Source of the DNA: Astrobacterium formosum
Lineage (GTDB): Bacteria > Pseudomonadota > Alphaproteobacteria > Rhizobiales > Xanthobacteraceae
Reading direction: 5' to 3'
DNA: 64,000 nucleotides
Assembly (NCBI GenBank): GCA_030848545.1
Contig: JAVDCA010000015.1
Location: forward strand, 62,001 to 126,000
This document shows positions 24,547 to 33,127 of the stretch, piece after piece (positions within the stretch are counted from its first letter, which is position 1; each line of letters opens with the position of its first letter). A program made the translations under genes and the position numbers. The notes beneath the pieces are model-generated. The model saw nothing but the letters and a program-made list of their open reading frames with translations. It did not search any database and was not told the origin of the DNA.

Positions 24547-25428
24547 ATGCCCGAACTCCCCGAAGTCGAAACCGTCCGTCGCGGCCTCGAGCCCGCCATG
24601 GAAGGGGCGCGCTTCGTCCACGTCGAGACCCGGCGCGGCGACTTGCGCCGGCCATTCCCCCATGATTTCGCCAAGCGCCTGGAAGGCGCGACCGTCACCG
24701 GGCTGGGCCGCCGCGCCAAATATCTCCTCGCCGACCTGTCGACCGGCGACGTGCTGGTGATGCATCTCGGCATGTCGGGCTCTTTCCGGGTCGGCGACGT
24801 CGATGGCGAGACGGCGCCTGGCGAGTTCCATCATCCGCGCTCGGACGATCGCGCCCACGATCACGTGGTCTTCTGGATGTCGTCCGGTAAGCGCATCGTC
24901 TTCAACGACCCGCGCCGCTTCGGTCTGATGCTTCTGGTGCCGCGCCCCGAGCTGGAAAGCCATCCGCTCATGCGCGAGGTCGGGCCGGAACCCCTCGGCA
25001 ATGCCTTCGATGCCGGCCTGCTGGCGCGCGCCTGCCAGGGTTCGCGGCGCGACCTCAAAGCGGCGCTGATGGACCAGGGTACGGTCGCGGGCCTCGGCAA
25101 CATCTATGTGTGCGAGGCGCTTCACCGCGCCCGACTGTCACCCAAGCGCGTCGCCGCGACCCTCGCCACCAAGGCCGGCCTGCCCCATGAGCGGGCCGAA
25201 CTTCTGGTCGACGCCATCAAGACGGTGCTCATGGATGCCATCCGGGCGGGCGGTTCGTCGCTGCGCGACCATCGCCAGACCACCGGAGAACTGGGCTATT
25301 TCCAGCACCACTTTCGGGTTTACGACCGCGAAGGCGAGCCGTGCGCGACGTCCGGCTGCAAGGGCCGGGTGAAGCGCATCACCCAGGCGGGCCGATCGAC
25401 GTTCTATTGTCCGGTCTGCCAGAAATAA
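24547..25428 (+). CDS. mutM: Formamidopyrimidine-DNA glycosylase (Fpg/MutM)
   Basis: Base excision repair enzyme that removes 8-oxoguanine and ring-opened purines. The 293-residue protein starts [16 protein letters not shown], with the catalytic N-terminal proline and the adjacent glutamate. [11 protein letters not shown] contains the conserved lysine near 58, and [17 protein letters not shown] is the H2TH region. The C-terminus has the zinc finger with cysteines in CATSGCKG and FYCPVCQK. It is divergent from ubiE. Nothing is missing. Confidence 0.97.
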   Translation: MPELPEVETVRRGLEPAMEGARFVHVETRRGDLRRPFPHDFAKRLEGATVTGLGRRAKYLLADLSTGDVLVMHLGMSGSFRVGDVDGETAPGEFHHPRSDDRAHDHVVFWMSSGKRIVFNDPRRFGLMLLVPRPELESHPLMREVGPEPLGNAFDAGLLARACQGSRRDLKAALMDQGTVAGLGNIYVCEALHRARLSPKRVAATLATKAGLPHERAELLVDAIKTVLMDAIRAGGSSLRDHRQTTGELGYFQHHFRVYDREGEPCATSGCKGRVKRITQAGRSTFYCPVCQK

Positions 25429-25528
25429 TTCCTTGCATCTCCGGCCGCGGCCCCATCGGCGCATTGACCGCCCTGTGGTGCCGCCTTTAACTCGGCCCGA
25501 CAACATTGGCCGTCAGACGGAGGACCCC

Positions 25529-26302
25529 ATGGCCTACGAGACCATCGTCGTCGAAACCGAGGGCAAGGTCGGCGTCGTGCGCTTGAACCGGCCGCAGGCG
25601 CTCAACGCGCTCAATACCGCCCTCATGTCCGAGCTCGCCGCTGCCATGGACGTCTTCGATGCGGACGAGGCGATCGGCTGCGTGGTCGTCACCGGCTCCG
25701 ACAAGGCGTTCGCGGCCGGCGCCGACATCAAGGAGATGGCGTCGCGGACCTTCAACGACGTGTTCATGTCCGATTTCGCCGGCCCCTGGCATCGCCTCGC
25801 CAAAAGCCGCAAGCCGGTGATCGCCGCAGTGGCCGGCTTCGCACTCGGCGGCGGCTGCGAGCTCGCCATGCAGGCCGACATCATCATTGCGGCCGACAAT
25901 GCCAAGTTCGGCCAGCCGGAGATCAAGCTCGGCGTCATTCCGGGCATCGGCGGCACGCAGCGCCTCGTCCACGCGGTCGGCAAGGCCAAGGCCATGGATC
26001 TCTGCCTCACCGGCCGCATGATGGACGCGGCCGAGGCCGAGCGTGCCGGCCTCGTCGCCCGCGTGGTGCCGCTCGCCGACCTTTGGCCTGAGACCATGAA
26101 GGCCGCGCAGGCGATCGCCTCCATGTCGATGCCGGCCCTGATGCTCGCCAAGGAAGCGGTCAACCGCGCCTTCGAGACCTCGCTCGCCGAAGGCATCCTG
26201 TTCGAGCGGCGCGTCTTCCATTCCCTGTTCGCGACCGCCGACCAGAAGGAAGGCATGGCCGCCTTCACGGACAAGCGTCCACCGAAATTCACGAACAGAT
26301 AG
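25529..26302 (+). CDS. Enoyl-CoA hydratase
   Basis: Crotonase-fold enzyme that hydrates 2-enoyl-CoA in fatty acid or related degradation. The 257-residue product begins [14 protein letters not shown] chose this ATG because GGAGG lies just before it and it matches family starts. The oxyanion-hole segments [12 protein letters not shown] and [14 protein letters not shown] are present, as are both catalytic glutamates (in GGCELAM and in [12 protein letters not shown]), which points to hydratase activity and not only isomerase. It stands alone, downstream of mutM on the same strand with a 100-base gap. Confidence 0.93.
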   Translation: MAYETIVVETEGKVGVVRLNRPQALNALNTALMSELAAAMDVFDADEAIGCVVVTGSDKAFAAGADIKEMASRTFNDVFMSDFAGPWHRLAKSRKPVIAAVAGFALGGGCELAMQADIIIAADNAKFGQPEIKLGVIPGIGGTQRLVHAVGKAKAMDLCLTGRMMDAAEAERAGLVARVVPLADLWPETMKAAQAIASMSMPALMLAKEAVNRAFETSLAEGILFERRVFHSLFATADQKEGMAAFTDKRPPKFTNR

Positions 26303-26306
26303 GGCT

Positions 26307-26546
26307 CGTCATTGCGGGCCCCCCGGGCCGGCCGTTGGCCGGCCCGAGGACAGGCTCCGCGCAATCCCGGGCGACACCGCATGGAGGTGGATTGCTTCGT
26401 CGCTTCGCTTTTAGGAGGGAAGTGGGAGACCATGAACTCGCCCCGCGGTTCCCTCCCCCTGCAAGGAGGAGGGAGCAGGCTGCGTGCGTGGCAACTTTCA
26501 TCCAACGCGGGTCGGCCGAAGGTCGGTGCCTAACTCGCAATGACGA
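26307..26546. repeat. Composite palindromic intergenic element
   Basis: Ends are CGTCATTGCG and CGCAATGACG, as in 21671-21754. Inside are a GGGCCGGCCGTTGGCCGGCC hairpin near 26325-26344 and a CCCTCCCCCTGCAAGGAGG unit of the C-rich family near 26450-26472. One repeat seems to be nested in the other. It lies between convergent genes, so it may also help end transcription. Confidence 0.65.
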
Positions 26547-26569
26547 GTCACGCTCAACGAACTTTGGTG

Positions 26570-28039
26570 TCACCGCCTCACGCAGATCACCCGCACCACC
26601 GCCGCCTTGGCGTCGTCGAGGCCGTCGCTTGGTGCATCGGGCGCGACCGAATGGGTATAGAGGAACGCCCGGATGATCGATGCCGGCACCAGCACGGCGC
26701 GTGGCGGCACCGAGATGTCGGTCTGCTTGATGCCGACGAGGCCGACGAGCCGTGTCTCGGCATCGAACGCGGCGGCGCCCGCGAAGCCGGGCACGGGCAT
26801 GGGCTCCACCGTGCGGGCACCGGCGTCGACGCCGCCCAGTTGCGCCGTCACGCTGGTCACCGCCCGGCCGCCGTCCTGGATCTGCGGGTCGGCGACACCC
26901 AGGAGCGTCGCGCTCGCGGGCGCCGTCTCGCCGAGCCGCACGGTCTTCATGTCCCCGGCGCCATAGACGCGGATGAGCGCGAGGCCGCTGGCCTTGTCGG
27001 TCGCGATCAGCTCCGCATTGCCCAGCATGGCGTTCGGTGTCGCGACGGTGATGGACCGGCAGGCGTCCGTGATCCGGCGGTCGGTGAGGATGTGGCCGGC
27101 TTTGGTGACGGCGACGCCCGAGCCGTAGTCGATCTTGCGCCGCGGCGGCGGTCCGGGCGGCAGCAGGCCGGTGATCGCGCCGGACGGGAACGCCACGAAT
27201 GCACTGGACATCGCGACGGTGACCGGATCCATGATGCCTTCCAGGGCCTGGTCGTACAGGATGGTGACGCCGCGCACCTCCGCGTCCTTGATCTGGATGC
27301 GCACGTAGAACTTCTTCAGGCCCTGCAGGCCGGACAAAACGGCGTTGTCGCCGCGCAAAACGCTGTACTCCGTCTTGCGGTTCGCCGGTTCCTTCTTGAG
27401 CCGCTCGAACACGCCGGCGAGCGTCGTCCCCGACGTGGCGATGCGGAACGTATCGATCTGGATTTCGCCTTTCGGGGAACGCCAGCGGCTGCCGCCGCCG
27501 GCCGCTGCGGCCTGCGGCACCAGCTTGGTGGGTAGGCCCAGCCAGACCCCGGTCCTCTCGTCATCGACGAGGCGCCAGCCGGCCGCCTCCTGCTTGGGCT
27601 TGGCTTCCTGGGCGAGCTTCTGGCGCTCGGCGGCGGCGAGCACGCCGGTCTCCCGCGATCCCCAGCGTTTCTGGAACGCCTTGACGGCGGCGACGGCGCG
27701 CTCGCCCATCTCGGGCGTGATCAGGCCGTTGTAGTCGCCGGTCCAGACGAGATCGGACTGGATCGCCATGCGTTCCGCCGCCGTCAGGGCGGTGTTGCCG
27801 GCTGCTGCTGGCGCCGGCTTGGCGGCCGCAGGCTTTCCGGCCGCCACAGGCTTTGCCGCCCGCGCGGGTTTTGCCGCCGGTGCGGGCTTTGCCGCGGCCG
27901 GCTTGGGCGCCGGCTTCGCGGCCGGCACGGGCTTTGCCGCCGGCGCGGGTTTGGGCGCCTGCGTTGGGGTGGGGGCCGTCTGGGCGAACGCGCCGCCGGC
28001 CGCGCAGGCGATGGCGAGGACGATGCCGATCAGCCGCAT
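26570..28039 (-). CDS. Secreted trypsin-fold protein, probably catalytically dead
   Basis: A 489-residue exported protein. The signal peptide is MRLIGIVLAIACAAGGAFA, then a long Ala/Pro/Lys-rich linker to about residue 85. A small helical domain (TAAERMAIQSDLVWTGDYNG region) resembles a peptidoglycan-binding module, and the last 180 residues follow the trypsin-like pattern. At the places where the catalytic residues belong the sequence reads ILTDRRITDAC (His replaced), DKASGLALIRV (Asp replaced) and VPGFAGAAAFD (Ser replaced by Ala). So it is a likely pseudo-protease, perhaps a binding protein of the periplasm. The start at 28037-28039 is chosen for its GGGAG and the clean signal peptide; upstream in-frame ATGs exist. 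Confidence 0.8.
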   Translation of the reverse strand: MRLIGIVLAIACAAGGAFAQTAPTPTQAPKPAPAAKPVPAAKPAPKPAAAKPAPAAKPARAAKPVAAGKPAAAKPAPAAAGNTALTAAERMAIQSDLVWTGDYNGLITPEMGERAVAAVKAFQKRWGSRETGVLAAAERQKLAQEAKPKQEAAGWRLVDDERTGVWLGLPTKLVPQAAAAGGGSRWRSPKGEIQIDTFRIATSGTTLAGVFERLKKEPANRKTEYSVLRGDNAVLSGLQGLKKFYVRIQIKDAEVRGVTILYDQALEGIMDPVTVAMSSAFVAFPSGAITGLLPPGPPPRRKIDYGSGVAVTKAGHILTDRRITDACRSITVATPNAMLGNAELIATDKASGLALIRVYGAGDMKTVRLGETAPASATLLGVADPQIQDGGRAVTSVTAQLGGVDAGARTVEPMPVPGFAGAAAFDAETRLVGLVGIKQTDISVPPRAVLVPASIIRAFLYTHSVAPDAPSDGLDDAKAAVVRVICVRR

Positions 28040-28182
28040 GGCAGGCTCCCTCATGGATCTCACAGTGCGGCCGAGCCTAGCGCAATCGGACCGCATCGCA
28101 AACCTGTGCTGCGGGTTGCTCCGCTTGACCGGCGCGTCCGTCCGGCGCCTGATGGGCGCGGAAATTCTCCGAAAGGTCCCTG

Positions 28183-28986
28183 ATGCTGACGCCGGATGAA
28201 CTGGAACGCTACGCCCGCCATATCGTGTTGCGCGAAGTGGGTGGTCCCGGCCAGCAGGCGCTCAAGCGGGCTCGCGTCCTGGTGGTCGGTGCCGGCGGCC
28301 TCGGGGCGCCGCTGATCCTGTATCTCGCCGCCGCCGGGGTCGGCACCATCGGCATCGTCGACGACGATCGCGTGTCGCTCTCCAACCTGCAGCGCCAGGT
28401 CATACACGCCACTCCCGACATCGATCGCCCCAAGGTCGACAGCGCCGCCGAGATGGTCGGCCGTCTCAATCCGCATGTCGCGGTCGAAAGGCACCCGCTG
28501 CGGCTCACGGCCAAGAACGCCCTCGATCTGATCGGCCGCTACGACATCGTGGCGGACGGCTCGGACAATTTCGCCACCCGCTATCTGGTCTCGGACGCCT
28601 GCTACTTCGCCAAAAAGCCGCTGGTGACGGCGGCAGTCGGCACTTTCGATGCGACGCTGACGACCCTGCGGCCGTTCGAGAAAGCCGAGGACGGTACCCT
28701 GAACCCGACCTATCGCTGCCTGTTTCCCGAGCCGCCGCCGCCCGGCACGGTGCCGGCCTGCGCCGAGGCCGGAATCCTGGGCGCGCTGCCCGGCATCGCC
28801 GGCTCGTTGATGGCGCTCGAAGTCATCCGCGAGATCGTCGGCTTCGGCGAAGGGCTCACCGGGCGCCTCTTGATGATCGACGCCCGCTCGTTGCGCTTCG
28901 AGACGCTGAGCTACTCCTGGGACCCGGCCAATCCGCTCTCCGGCGATAACGCGACCATCCGCGATCTCGCGGTGCACGGCGCGTAG
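28183..28986 (+). CDS. moeB: MoeB/ThiF-family adenylyltransferase (HesA/MoeB/ThiF)
   Basis: E1-like enzyme that adenylates the C-terminal glycine of a ThiS/MoaD-type sulfur carrier. The 267-residue product has the ATP-binding VVGAGGLGAPLILYLAAAGV, the arginine-containing LSNLQRQVIH, VADGSDNFATRY and the active-site cysteine in VPACAEAGILG. The zinc-binding CxxC pairs of E. coli MoeB are incomplete: the first pair is TYRC instead of CxxC and the second is absent (ANPLSGD). It therefore probably folds without the zinc site. Whether it serves molybdopterin or thiamine synthesis cannot be told from the context; neighbours are unrelated. The preceding GAAAGG is a fair ribosome site. Confidence 0.88.
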   Translation: MLTPDELERYARHIVLREVGGPGQQALKRARVLVVGAGGLGAPLILYLAAAGVGTIGIVDDDRVSLSNLQRQVIHATPDIDRPKVDSAAEMVGRLNPHVAVERHPLRLTAKNALDLIGRYDIVADGSDNFATRYLVSDACYFAKKPLVTAAVGTFDATLTTLRPFEKAEDGTLNPTYRCLFPEPPPPGTVPACAEAGILGALPGIAGSLMALEVIREIVGFGEGLTGRLLMIDARSLRFETLSYSWDPANPLSGDNATIRDLAVHGA

Positions 28987-29062
28987 GCTGCGTTGAGCGG
29001 AACGAAACGCACCTTTACGCCTTGCGGTCGAACCCTTGGCACCAAATTCGATTGAATGATTG

Positions 29063-29105
29063 CGTCATTCCGGGCTCGCCGCTGTCGCGGCGCCCCGGAA
29101 TGACG
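29063..29105. repeat. Short palindromic element, possible two-way terminator
   Basis: CGTCATTCCGGG and CCCGGAATGACG pair as a 12-bp inverted repeat around GGCGCC-like inner bases. It lies in the 135-base gap between the convergent moeB and GMC oxidoreductase genes, where a hairpin could end transcripts from both sides. Confidence 0.6.
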
Positions 29106-29121
29106 AAGCCGATTGGTCGTA

Positions 29122-30693
29122 TCAGATCGTCTTCTGACCGAGTTGCTCGGCGATATAGTTCGCCTGCCGCAGTGCCAGGGCCACGATGGTCAGCGTCGGG
29201 TTCTCGGCGCCGCCGGTGGTGAACTGGGAGCCGTCGGACACGAACAGGTTCTTGATGTCGTGGCTCTGGCCCCATTTGTTGACGACGCCGTCGGACGGCT
29301 TCGCCGACATGCGGTTGGTGCCGAGATTGTGGGTCGACGGGTAAGGCGTCGTCGGAAAAGTGCGCGTCGCGCCGACCGCCTCGTAGATCGCCCGGCCGCG
29401 GGAGTAGGCGTGGTTGCGCATGGCGACATCGTTGGGATGATCGTCGAAATGCACCCGCGCGACTGGCATGCCGTACTTGTCCTTGGCCTTGGGGTCGAGG
29501 GTGACGCCGTTCTTTTCCTGCGGCATGTCCTCGCCGACGATCCACATCCCGGCCATGTTGGCATAGGCGTCGAGCGCGGTCGCGAACTCGCGCCCCCAGG
29601 CGCCGGGGTCGAGAAACGCGGCCATGAACGGCAGGCCGAGCGACAGGGTTTCCAGTTCATAGCCGCCGACGAAGCCTCGCTTGGGGTCGTTGCCGGCTTC
29701 GTCCTGGACGATGCCGGCCATGGTGGTGCCGCGCCACATTTTGACCGGCCGGTCGAACACGCCGTAGACCGAGCCGGTCATGTGCCGCATGTAGTTTTTG
29801 CCGACCTGACCGGAGGAATTGGCGAGCCCGTCGGGGAATTTGGACGATTCCGAGTTCAGGAGCAGCCGCGGGCTTTCGATGGAATTGCCGGCGACGCAGA
29901 CCAAGCGTGCCTTCTGGCGCCGGATGGTGCCGGCAGCATCGTGATAGACGACGCCCGTGACCTTGCCGGACTTGTCGTGCTCGATCCTCACGACGTGACT
30001 TTCGGGACGCACTTCGAGCTTGCCGGTCGCCTCCCCCTTGGGGATCTCGGCATACAGGGTCGACCATTTGGCGCCCGACTTGCAGCCCTGGAAGCAGAAG
30101 CCGATCTGCTGGCAGGCACCGCGATCGTCGCGGGCCTGCGAATTGATCGCCATGCGGCCGGTCGACACTTCCTTGTAGCCGACCTTCTTGGCGCCGGCTT
30201 CGAGCACCTTGTAGTTGTTGTTGCCGGGCAGACCCGGAATGCCGTTGGTGCGGGTGACGCCCATGCGGTCCTCGGCCATGGCGTACCAGGGCGCCATCTC
30301 GTCGGACGAGATCGGCCAATCGGCGAGGTTCGTGCCCTTGATCCTGCCGTAGGTCGTCGCCGCCTTGAACTCGTGCGGCTGGAAGCGCAGCGAGGCGCCG
30401 GCCCAGTGCACCGTTGAACCGCCGACCGCCTTGACGATCCAGGCCGGCAGGTTGGGGAAATCGCGCGCCACCCGCCACGAGCCCGACGTGGTGCGCATGT
30501 CGGTCCAGGCCAATTGGGCGAAGCTCGCCCACTCGTCGTTGACGAAGTCCTCGATTTCGTGGCGCTTGCCGGCCTCGAGGATGACGGTGTTGATGCCCTT
30601 GAGGGCGAGCTGCGTGCCGAGCGTTCCGCCGCCGGCGCCGGAGCCGACGATCACCACCACGGTGTCGTCGTTGAGATCGAACTTTGCGGCCAT
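29122..30693 (-). CDS. GMC-family FAD oxidoreductase (gluconate/sugar dehydrogenase large-subunit type)
   Basis: A 523-residue flavoprotein oxidising an alcohol or sugar. The FAD Rossmann motif VVIVGSGAGGGTLGTQLA is at residues 13-30, followed by ILEAGKRHE. The GMC signature region GGSTVHWAGASLRF is near residue 91. The C-terminal active-site part reads STHNLGTNRMS and SDGSQFTTGGAENPTLTI. This form is typical of membrane-linked gluconate-2-dehydrogenase-like enzymes, which work with a small Tat-exported subunit; that subunit is the next gene upstream (30764-31309). The usual cytochrome c subunit is not in the window. The substrate cannot be read from sequence. Confidence 0.9.
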   Translation of the reverse strand: MAAKFDLNDDTVVVIVGSGAGGGTLGTQLALKGINTVILEAGKRHEIEDFVNDEWASFAQLAWTDMRTTSGSWRVARDFPNLPAWIVKAVGGSTVHWAGASLRFQPHEFKAATTYGRIKGTNLADWPISSDEMAPWYAMAEDRMGVTRTNGIPGLPGNNNYKVLEAGAKKVGYKEVSTGRMAINSQARDDRGACQQIGFCFQGCKSGAKWSTLYAEIPKGEATGKLEVRPESHVVRIEHDKSGKVTGVVYHDAAGTIRRQKARLVCVAGNSIESPRLLLNSESSKFPDGLANSSGQVGKNYMRHMTGSVYGVFDRPVKMWRGTTMAGIVQDEAGNDPKRGFVGGYELETLSLGLPFMAAFLDPGAWGREFATALDAYANMAGMWIVGEDMPQEKNGVTLDPKAKDKYGMPVARVHFDDHPNDVAMRNHAYSRGRAIYEAVGATRTFPTTPYPSTHNLGTNRMSAKPSDGVVNKWGQSHDIKNLFVSDGSQFTTGGAENPTLTIVALALRQANYIAEQLGQKTI

Positions 30694-30763
30694 CTGATCC
30701 TCCCGAATAACGTTGCCTGGTCTTCGGCCAGGTCTTCAGAGTCAGGTCTTCACAACCTGATCT

Positions 30764-31309
30764 TCACAACCAGGTCAGGTCGTCGAAGCCGCGGCTGATG
30801 TAGCCGCCGTGGCCCGCGCTTTCGCCTTCGTAGCCGAAGATCGGCCATGCCTCCTTTTGATTGTAGAGGCTGACCACCAGCGCCGGCCGCACCGCCTTGA
30901 ACAGTGGGCCGCCCTCGATCTGGCGCAGCAGCGTCACTCGCTGCGCCTCCCAGCCGACGGTGCGATAGGGCGTGCCGAACGCCTTCCTGGCGCGACCATC
31001 GAGATCGGCGATGCCGTTCTCGATCATCGCCTTCATCTTCGGGTCGGCCGCGGCCTTGTCGTCGAACGATTTCACCGCGACGGCATAGAAACGGTCCGCC
31101 AGCCGGTCGTGCGGATAGATGTCGCGCGCCATGGCGATCAGCGTCGCCATGGTGTCGGGCTTGAGGGCCTTCACTTCCAGGCCCCAGGCTTCCCGGGCAT
31201 GGATCAGCGCCGTGCCCGACACGGCAAGTGCGGCCGCGCCGGCGAGGAATCCGCGCCGGTCGAGCGAGGCCGGGGGGCCTCCGCCGTCGTTTGGTGGCAT
31301 TGTCCTCAT
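30764..31309 (-). CDS. Gluconate 2-dehydrogenase subunit 3 family protein, Tat-exported
   Basis: A 181-residue small subunit of a periplasmic dehydrogenase. The N-terminus has a twin-arginine signal (SLDRRGFLAGAAALAVSGTA). The mature part matches the subunit 3 pattern (ALKPDTMATLIAMARDIYPH, and a C-terminal SLYNQKEAWPIFGYEGES...GGYISRGF). Subunit 3 helps carry the GMC flavoprotein, which has no signal of its own, through the Tat system; the two genes are 70 bases apart in the right order. Short direct repeats (TCTTCACAACC at 30747-30757 and 30761-30771) overlap its 3' end. Confidence 0.88.
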   Translation of the reverse strand: MRTMPPNDGGGPPASLDRRGFLAGAAALAVSGTALIHAREAWGLEVKALKPDTMATLIAMARDIYPHDRLADRFYAVAVKSFDDKAAADPKMKAMIENGIADLDGRARKAFGTPYRTVGWEAQRVTLLRQIEGGPLFKAVRPALVVSLYNQKEAWPIFGYEGESAGHGGYISRGFDDLTWL

Positions 31310-31335
31310 GGGCCTTCCTCCCTTCGTGTCCGGGC

Positions 31336-31731
31336 TCAGCGATAGCGCCCGTGCTTCTGCAGAACCTCGATGCGATAGCCGTCGGGATCGGTGACGAAAA
31401 AGAACCTCGCCATCAGGGCGCCGTCGCGCACGAACTCCTTGATCGGGTTGACCGTAAGCCCCGCCGCCGTGAGGCGCGCGTGCTCGGCCGCGAGATCGTC
31501 GACCGCAAAGGCGACATGGCCGTAGGCGGTGCCGAGATCATAAGGGTCGGCGCGGCCGTGATTGACCGTGAGCTCGATCTCGAAGTCGGCCTCGGGGTTG
31601 CGCAGATAGACGAGCGTGAAGTCGTCGAAGCCGAATCGGTCGGCGACTTGGAGGCCGAAGGCGGTCTGGTAGAAATCGACCGAACGCTTCTCGTCGAGGA
31701 CGCGGATCATCATGTGGATGGCCTTGGCCAT
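31336..31731 (-). CDS. gloA: Lactoylglutathione lyase (glyoxalase I)
   Basis: Metal enzyme of the VOC fold that converts the methylglyoxal-glutathione adduct to lactoylglutathione. The 131-residue product is the size of bacterial GloA and follows E. coli GloA closely: MMIRVLDEKRSVDFY, ELTVNHG, YDLGTAYGHVAFAVDD, FVTDPDGYRIEV. Metal ligands are His6, Glu53, His72 and Glu122. It is 26 bases downstream of the GMC small subunit start on the same strand (that is, upstream in transcription), so the three genes may share a transcript. Confidence 0.9.
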   Translation of the reverse strand: MAKAIHMMIRVLDEKRSVDFYQTAFGLQVADRFGFDDFTLVYLRNPEADFEIELTVNHGRADPYDLGTAYGHVAFAVDDLAAEHARLTAAGLTVNPIKEFVRDGALMARFFFVTDPDGYRIEVLQKHGRYR

Positions 31732-32026
31732 GTGGTCGTCTTCTCCTTTTGGTCGCCTGTCGGACGCCGGCGCGGGCGCAGCCGCTCCTCGCGCCTGATC
31801 GCGCCGAGGCGATCATCCGTCGGCAATGGGTCACTCTCGTTGCGGCGGCGTTGGTCGAGCGCGTCTACGGCATCGGCGGCCGAATTCGCTCCAGTATATG
31901 CCTTGTTCCGGCGCCGCGGCGTGCGGCGCTCGTCACGTTTCGCTCCCGCGGTTGCCGCGTGTCATCGCGGCTCGTTGTTTGGAAGCACGATAACCAACCG
32001 CGGCGATTGCGGGTAGTAGCGATATA

Positions 32027-32371
32027 CTACGCCCGTCCGGATCGCGAGCCGCGACCTGAAAAATCCGGTTCCGCCTGGTGAGTCAGTGCCGCCATGGCGG
32101 CGGTGTCGGGTCTGATGCGGGCGGCGTAATTGAGGCAGGCGCAACGCAGCAGCGAGCTGAAGTTCACGGCCTCGCCCTCGAATTCCAGCACTTCGTCGTG
32201 GAGCTTGGTGAGGAACTTGCCGAGGCTGACGTGCTGCGCGGCCGCGATCTCCTCGAGGATTGCCCAGAAGGCGGCTTCCAGCCGGATGGACGTGACGTGG
32301 CCGGCAAGCCGGACGGATCGCGTCTCGTATTCGTAAGCCGACGAATCAACCGAGAACAGAACCCGGCACAT
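32027..32371 (-). CDS. Ribbon-helix-helix domain protein
   Basis: A 114-residue protein with the pattern of the alphaproteobacterial RHH_4 family: RSVRLAGHVTSIRLEAAFWA, then ILEEIAAAQHVSLGKFLTKL and NFSSLLRCACLNYA. Members are probably small DNA-binding regulators, but no target is known. The last 20 residues (after the family domain) are basic and low in complexity. It stands alone between gloA and a small secreted protein. In the 295-base gap to gloA I see no gene. Confidence 0.8.
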   Translation of the reverse strand: MCRVLFSVDSSAYEYETRSVRLAGHVTSIRLEAAFWAILEEIAAAQHVSLGKFLTKLHDEVLEFEGEAVNFSSLLRCACLNYAARIRPDTAAMAALTHQAEPDFSGRGSRSGRA

Positions 32372-32526
32372 GGTGGCTCCCTCCCGTGGATCGGCCCGGC
32401 GGTTCGCCGCAGCCGACGCGACCGACGATAAGGCCGGCGGGCCGGCCGGGGCAACCCCAACATGTGGCGCCGCTCCGGTCCGGAACGCCGCCTCGTCCGC
32501 AGCAAATCCGCCACGTCGCCGGGCGT

Positions 32527-32576
32527 GGCTACTTGCCCGCCGAGCGGGCTACTTGCCCGCCGGGCGGGCTACTTGC
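32527..32576. repeat. 20-bp tandem repeat over the 3' end of a secreted-protein gene
   Basis: Units of GGCTACTTGCCCGCCGAGCG, GGCTACTTGCCCGCCGGGCG and a partial GGCTACTTGC repeat with a 20-bp period. On the minus strand each unit carries AAGTAG, and the first one supplies the last lysine and stop of the DUF995-like gene. Each unit can also form a small GCCCGC/GCGGGC hairpin. Confidence 0.75.
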
Positions 32577-32964
32577 TCCACACCGCCATCAGGGTCGAGC
32601 TCTTCATGATCGACCATTTATTGGTGCCGGCGGAGATGACCACGAAGCAGTTCGGCTTCTGGCCTTTCCAGGTGGTGCAGAAGCCTTCCTGGTCGAGCTT
32701 CCAGGTGCCTTCGCCCTTGGCGCCGGCGGTGCCGGTGGGTTCGCGCGCCACCTTGCCGTCGGCGGAGAACACCATCTTGAACTTCACGCCCGACGGCGTT
32801 GAGGCGGTGAACGGCTTGCCGTCGAAGAACGTGGTCTTGACCTCGTTCGGCGTCAGACGGCTGGCGGCGAACGCGGCGGTGGCGCCGGCCAGGACGATGG
32901 GCAATACGATGGACAAGACGATGGACAAGACCAGGGCCACGGCGCCCGATATCGAAGCACGCAT
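32569..32964 (-). CDS. Small secreted protein, DUF995-like
   Basis: A 131-residue exported protein of unknown role. The N-terminus is a long hydrophobic signal with an internal repeat (LVLSIVLSIVLPIVLAGATA) and an AFA-type cleavage site. The mature part (LTPNEVKTTFFDGKPFTAST, FSADGKVAREPTG, GTWKLDQEGFCTTW, NCFVVI) fits the DUF995 pattern seen in Hyphomicrobiales. The start at 32962-32964 is chosen because it gives a clean signal peptide; longer frames run upstream without support. The stop lies in a 20-bp tandem repeat. Confidence 0.78.
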   Translation of the reverse strand: MRASISGAVALVLSIVLSIVLPIVLAGATAAFAASRLTPNEVKTTFFDGKPFTASTPSGVKFKMVFSADGKVAREPTGTAGAKGEGTWKLDQEGFCTTWKGQKPNCFVVISAGTNKWSIMKSSTLMAVWSK

Positions 32965-33050
32965 CGGCAGCTCTCCCACTCCCCATGAGCTGCCTTGCAT
33001 TATAGCCGAAAAATCGGCCGATCCGGTGACCTGGGGCATGGTCCTTCTTC

Positions 33051-33075
33051 TCCCTCTCCCCGTTGGGGAGAGGGA
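33051..33075 (-). repeat. C-rich hairpin, likely terminator of the hydroxyacid dehydrogenase gene
   Basis: Perfect 11-bp inverted repeat TCCCTCTCCCC / GGGGAGAGGGA with a GTT loop. It is a single hairpin of the C-rich repeat family and lies about 50 bases past the end of the 2-hydroxyacid dehydrogenase gene. Confidence 0.6.
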
Positions 33076-33127
33076 GCCTGCTGCGGCGAATTGAGTGCCC
33101 TGTGGAGACGAGACGGGGCGGCGCCGC

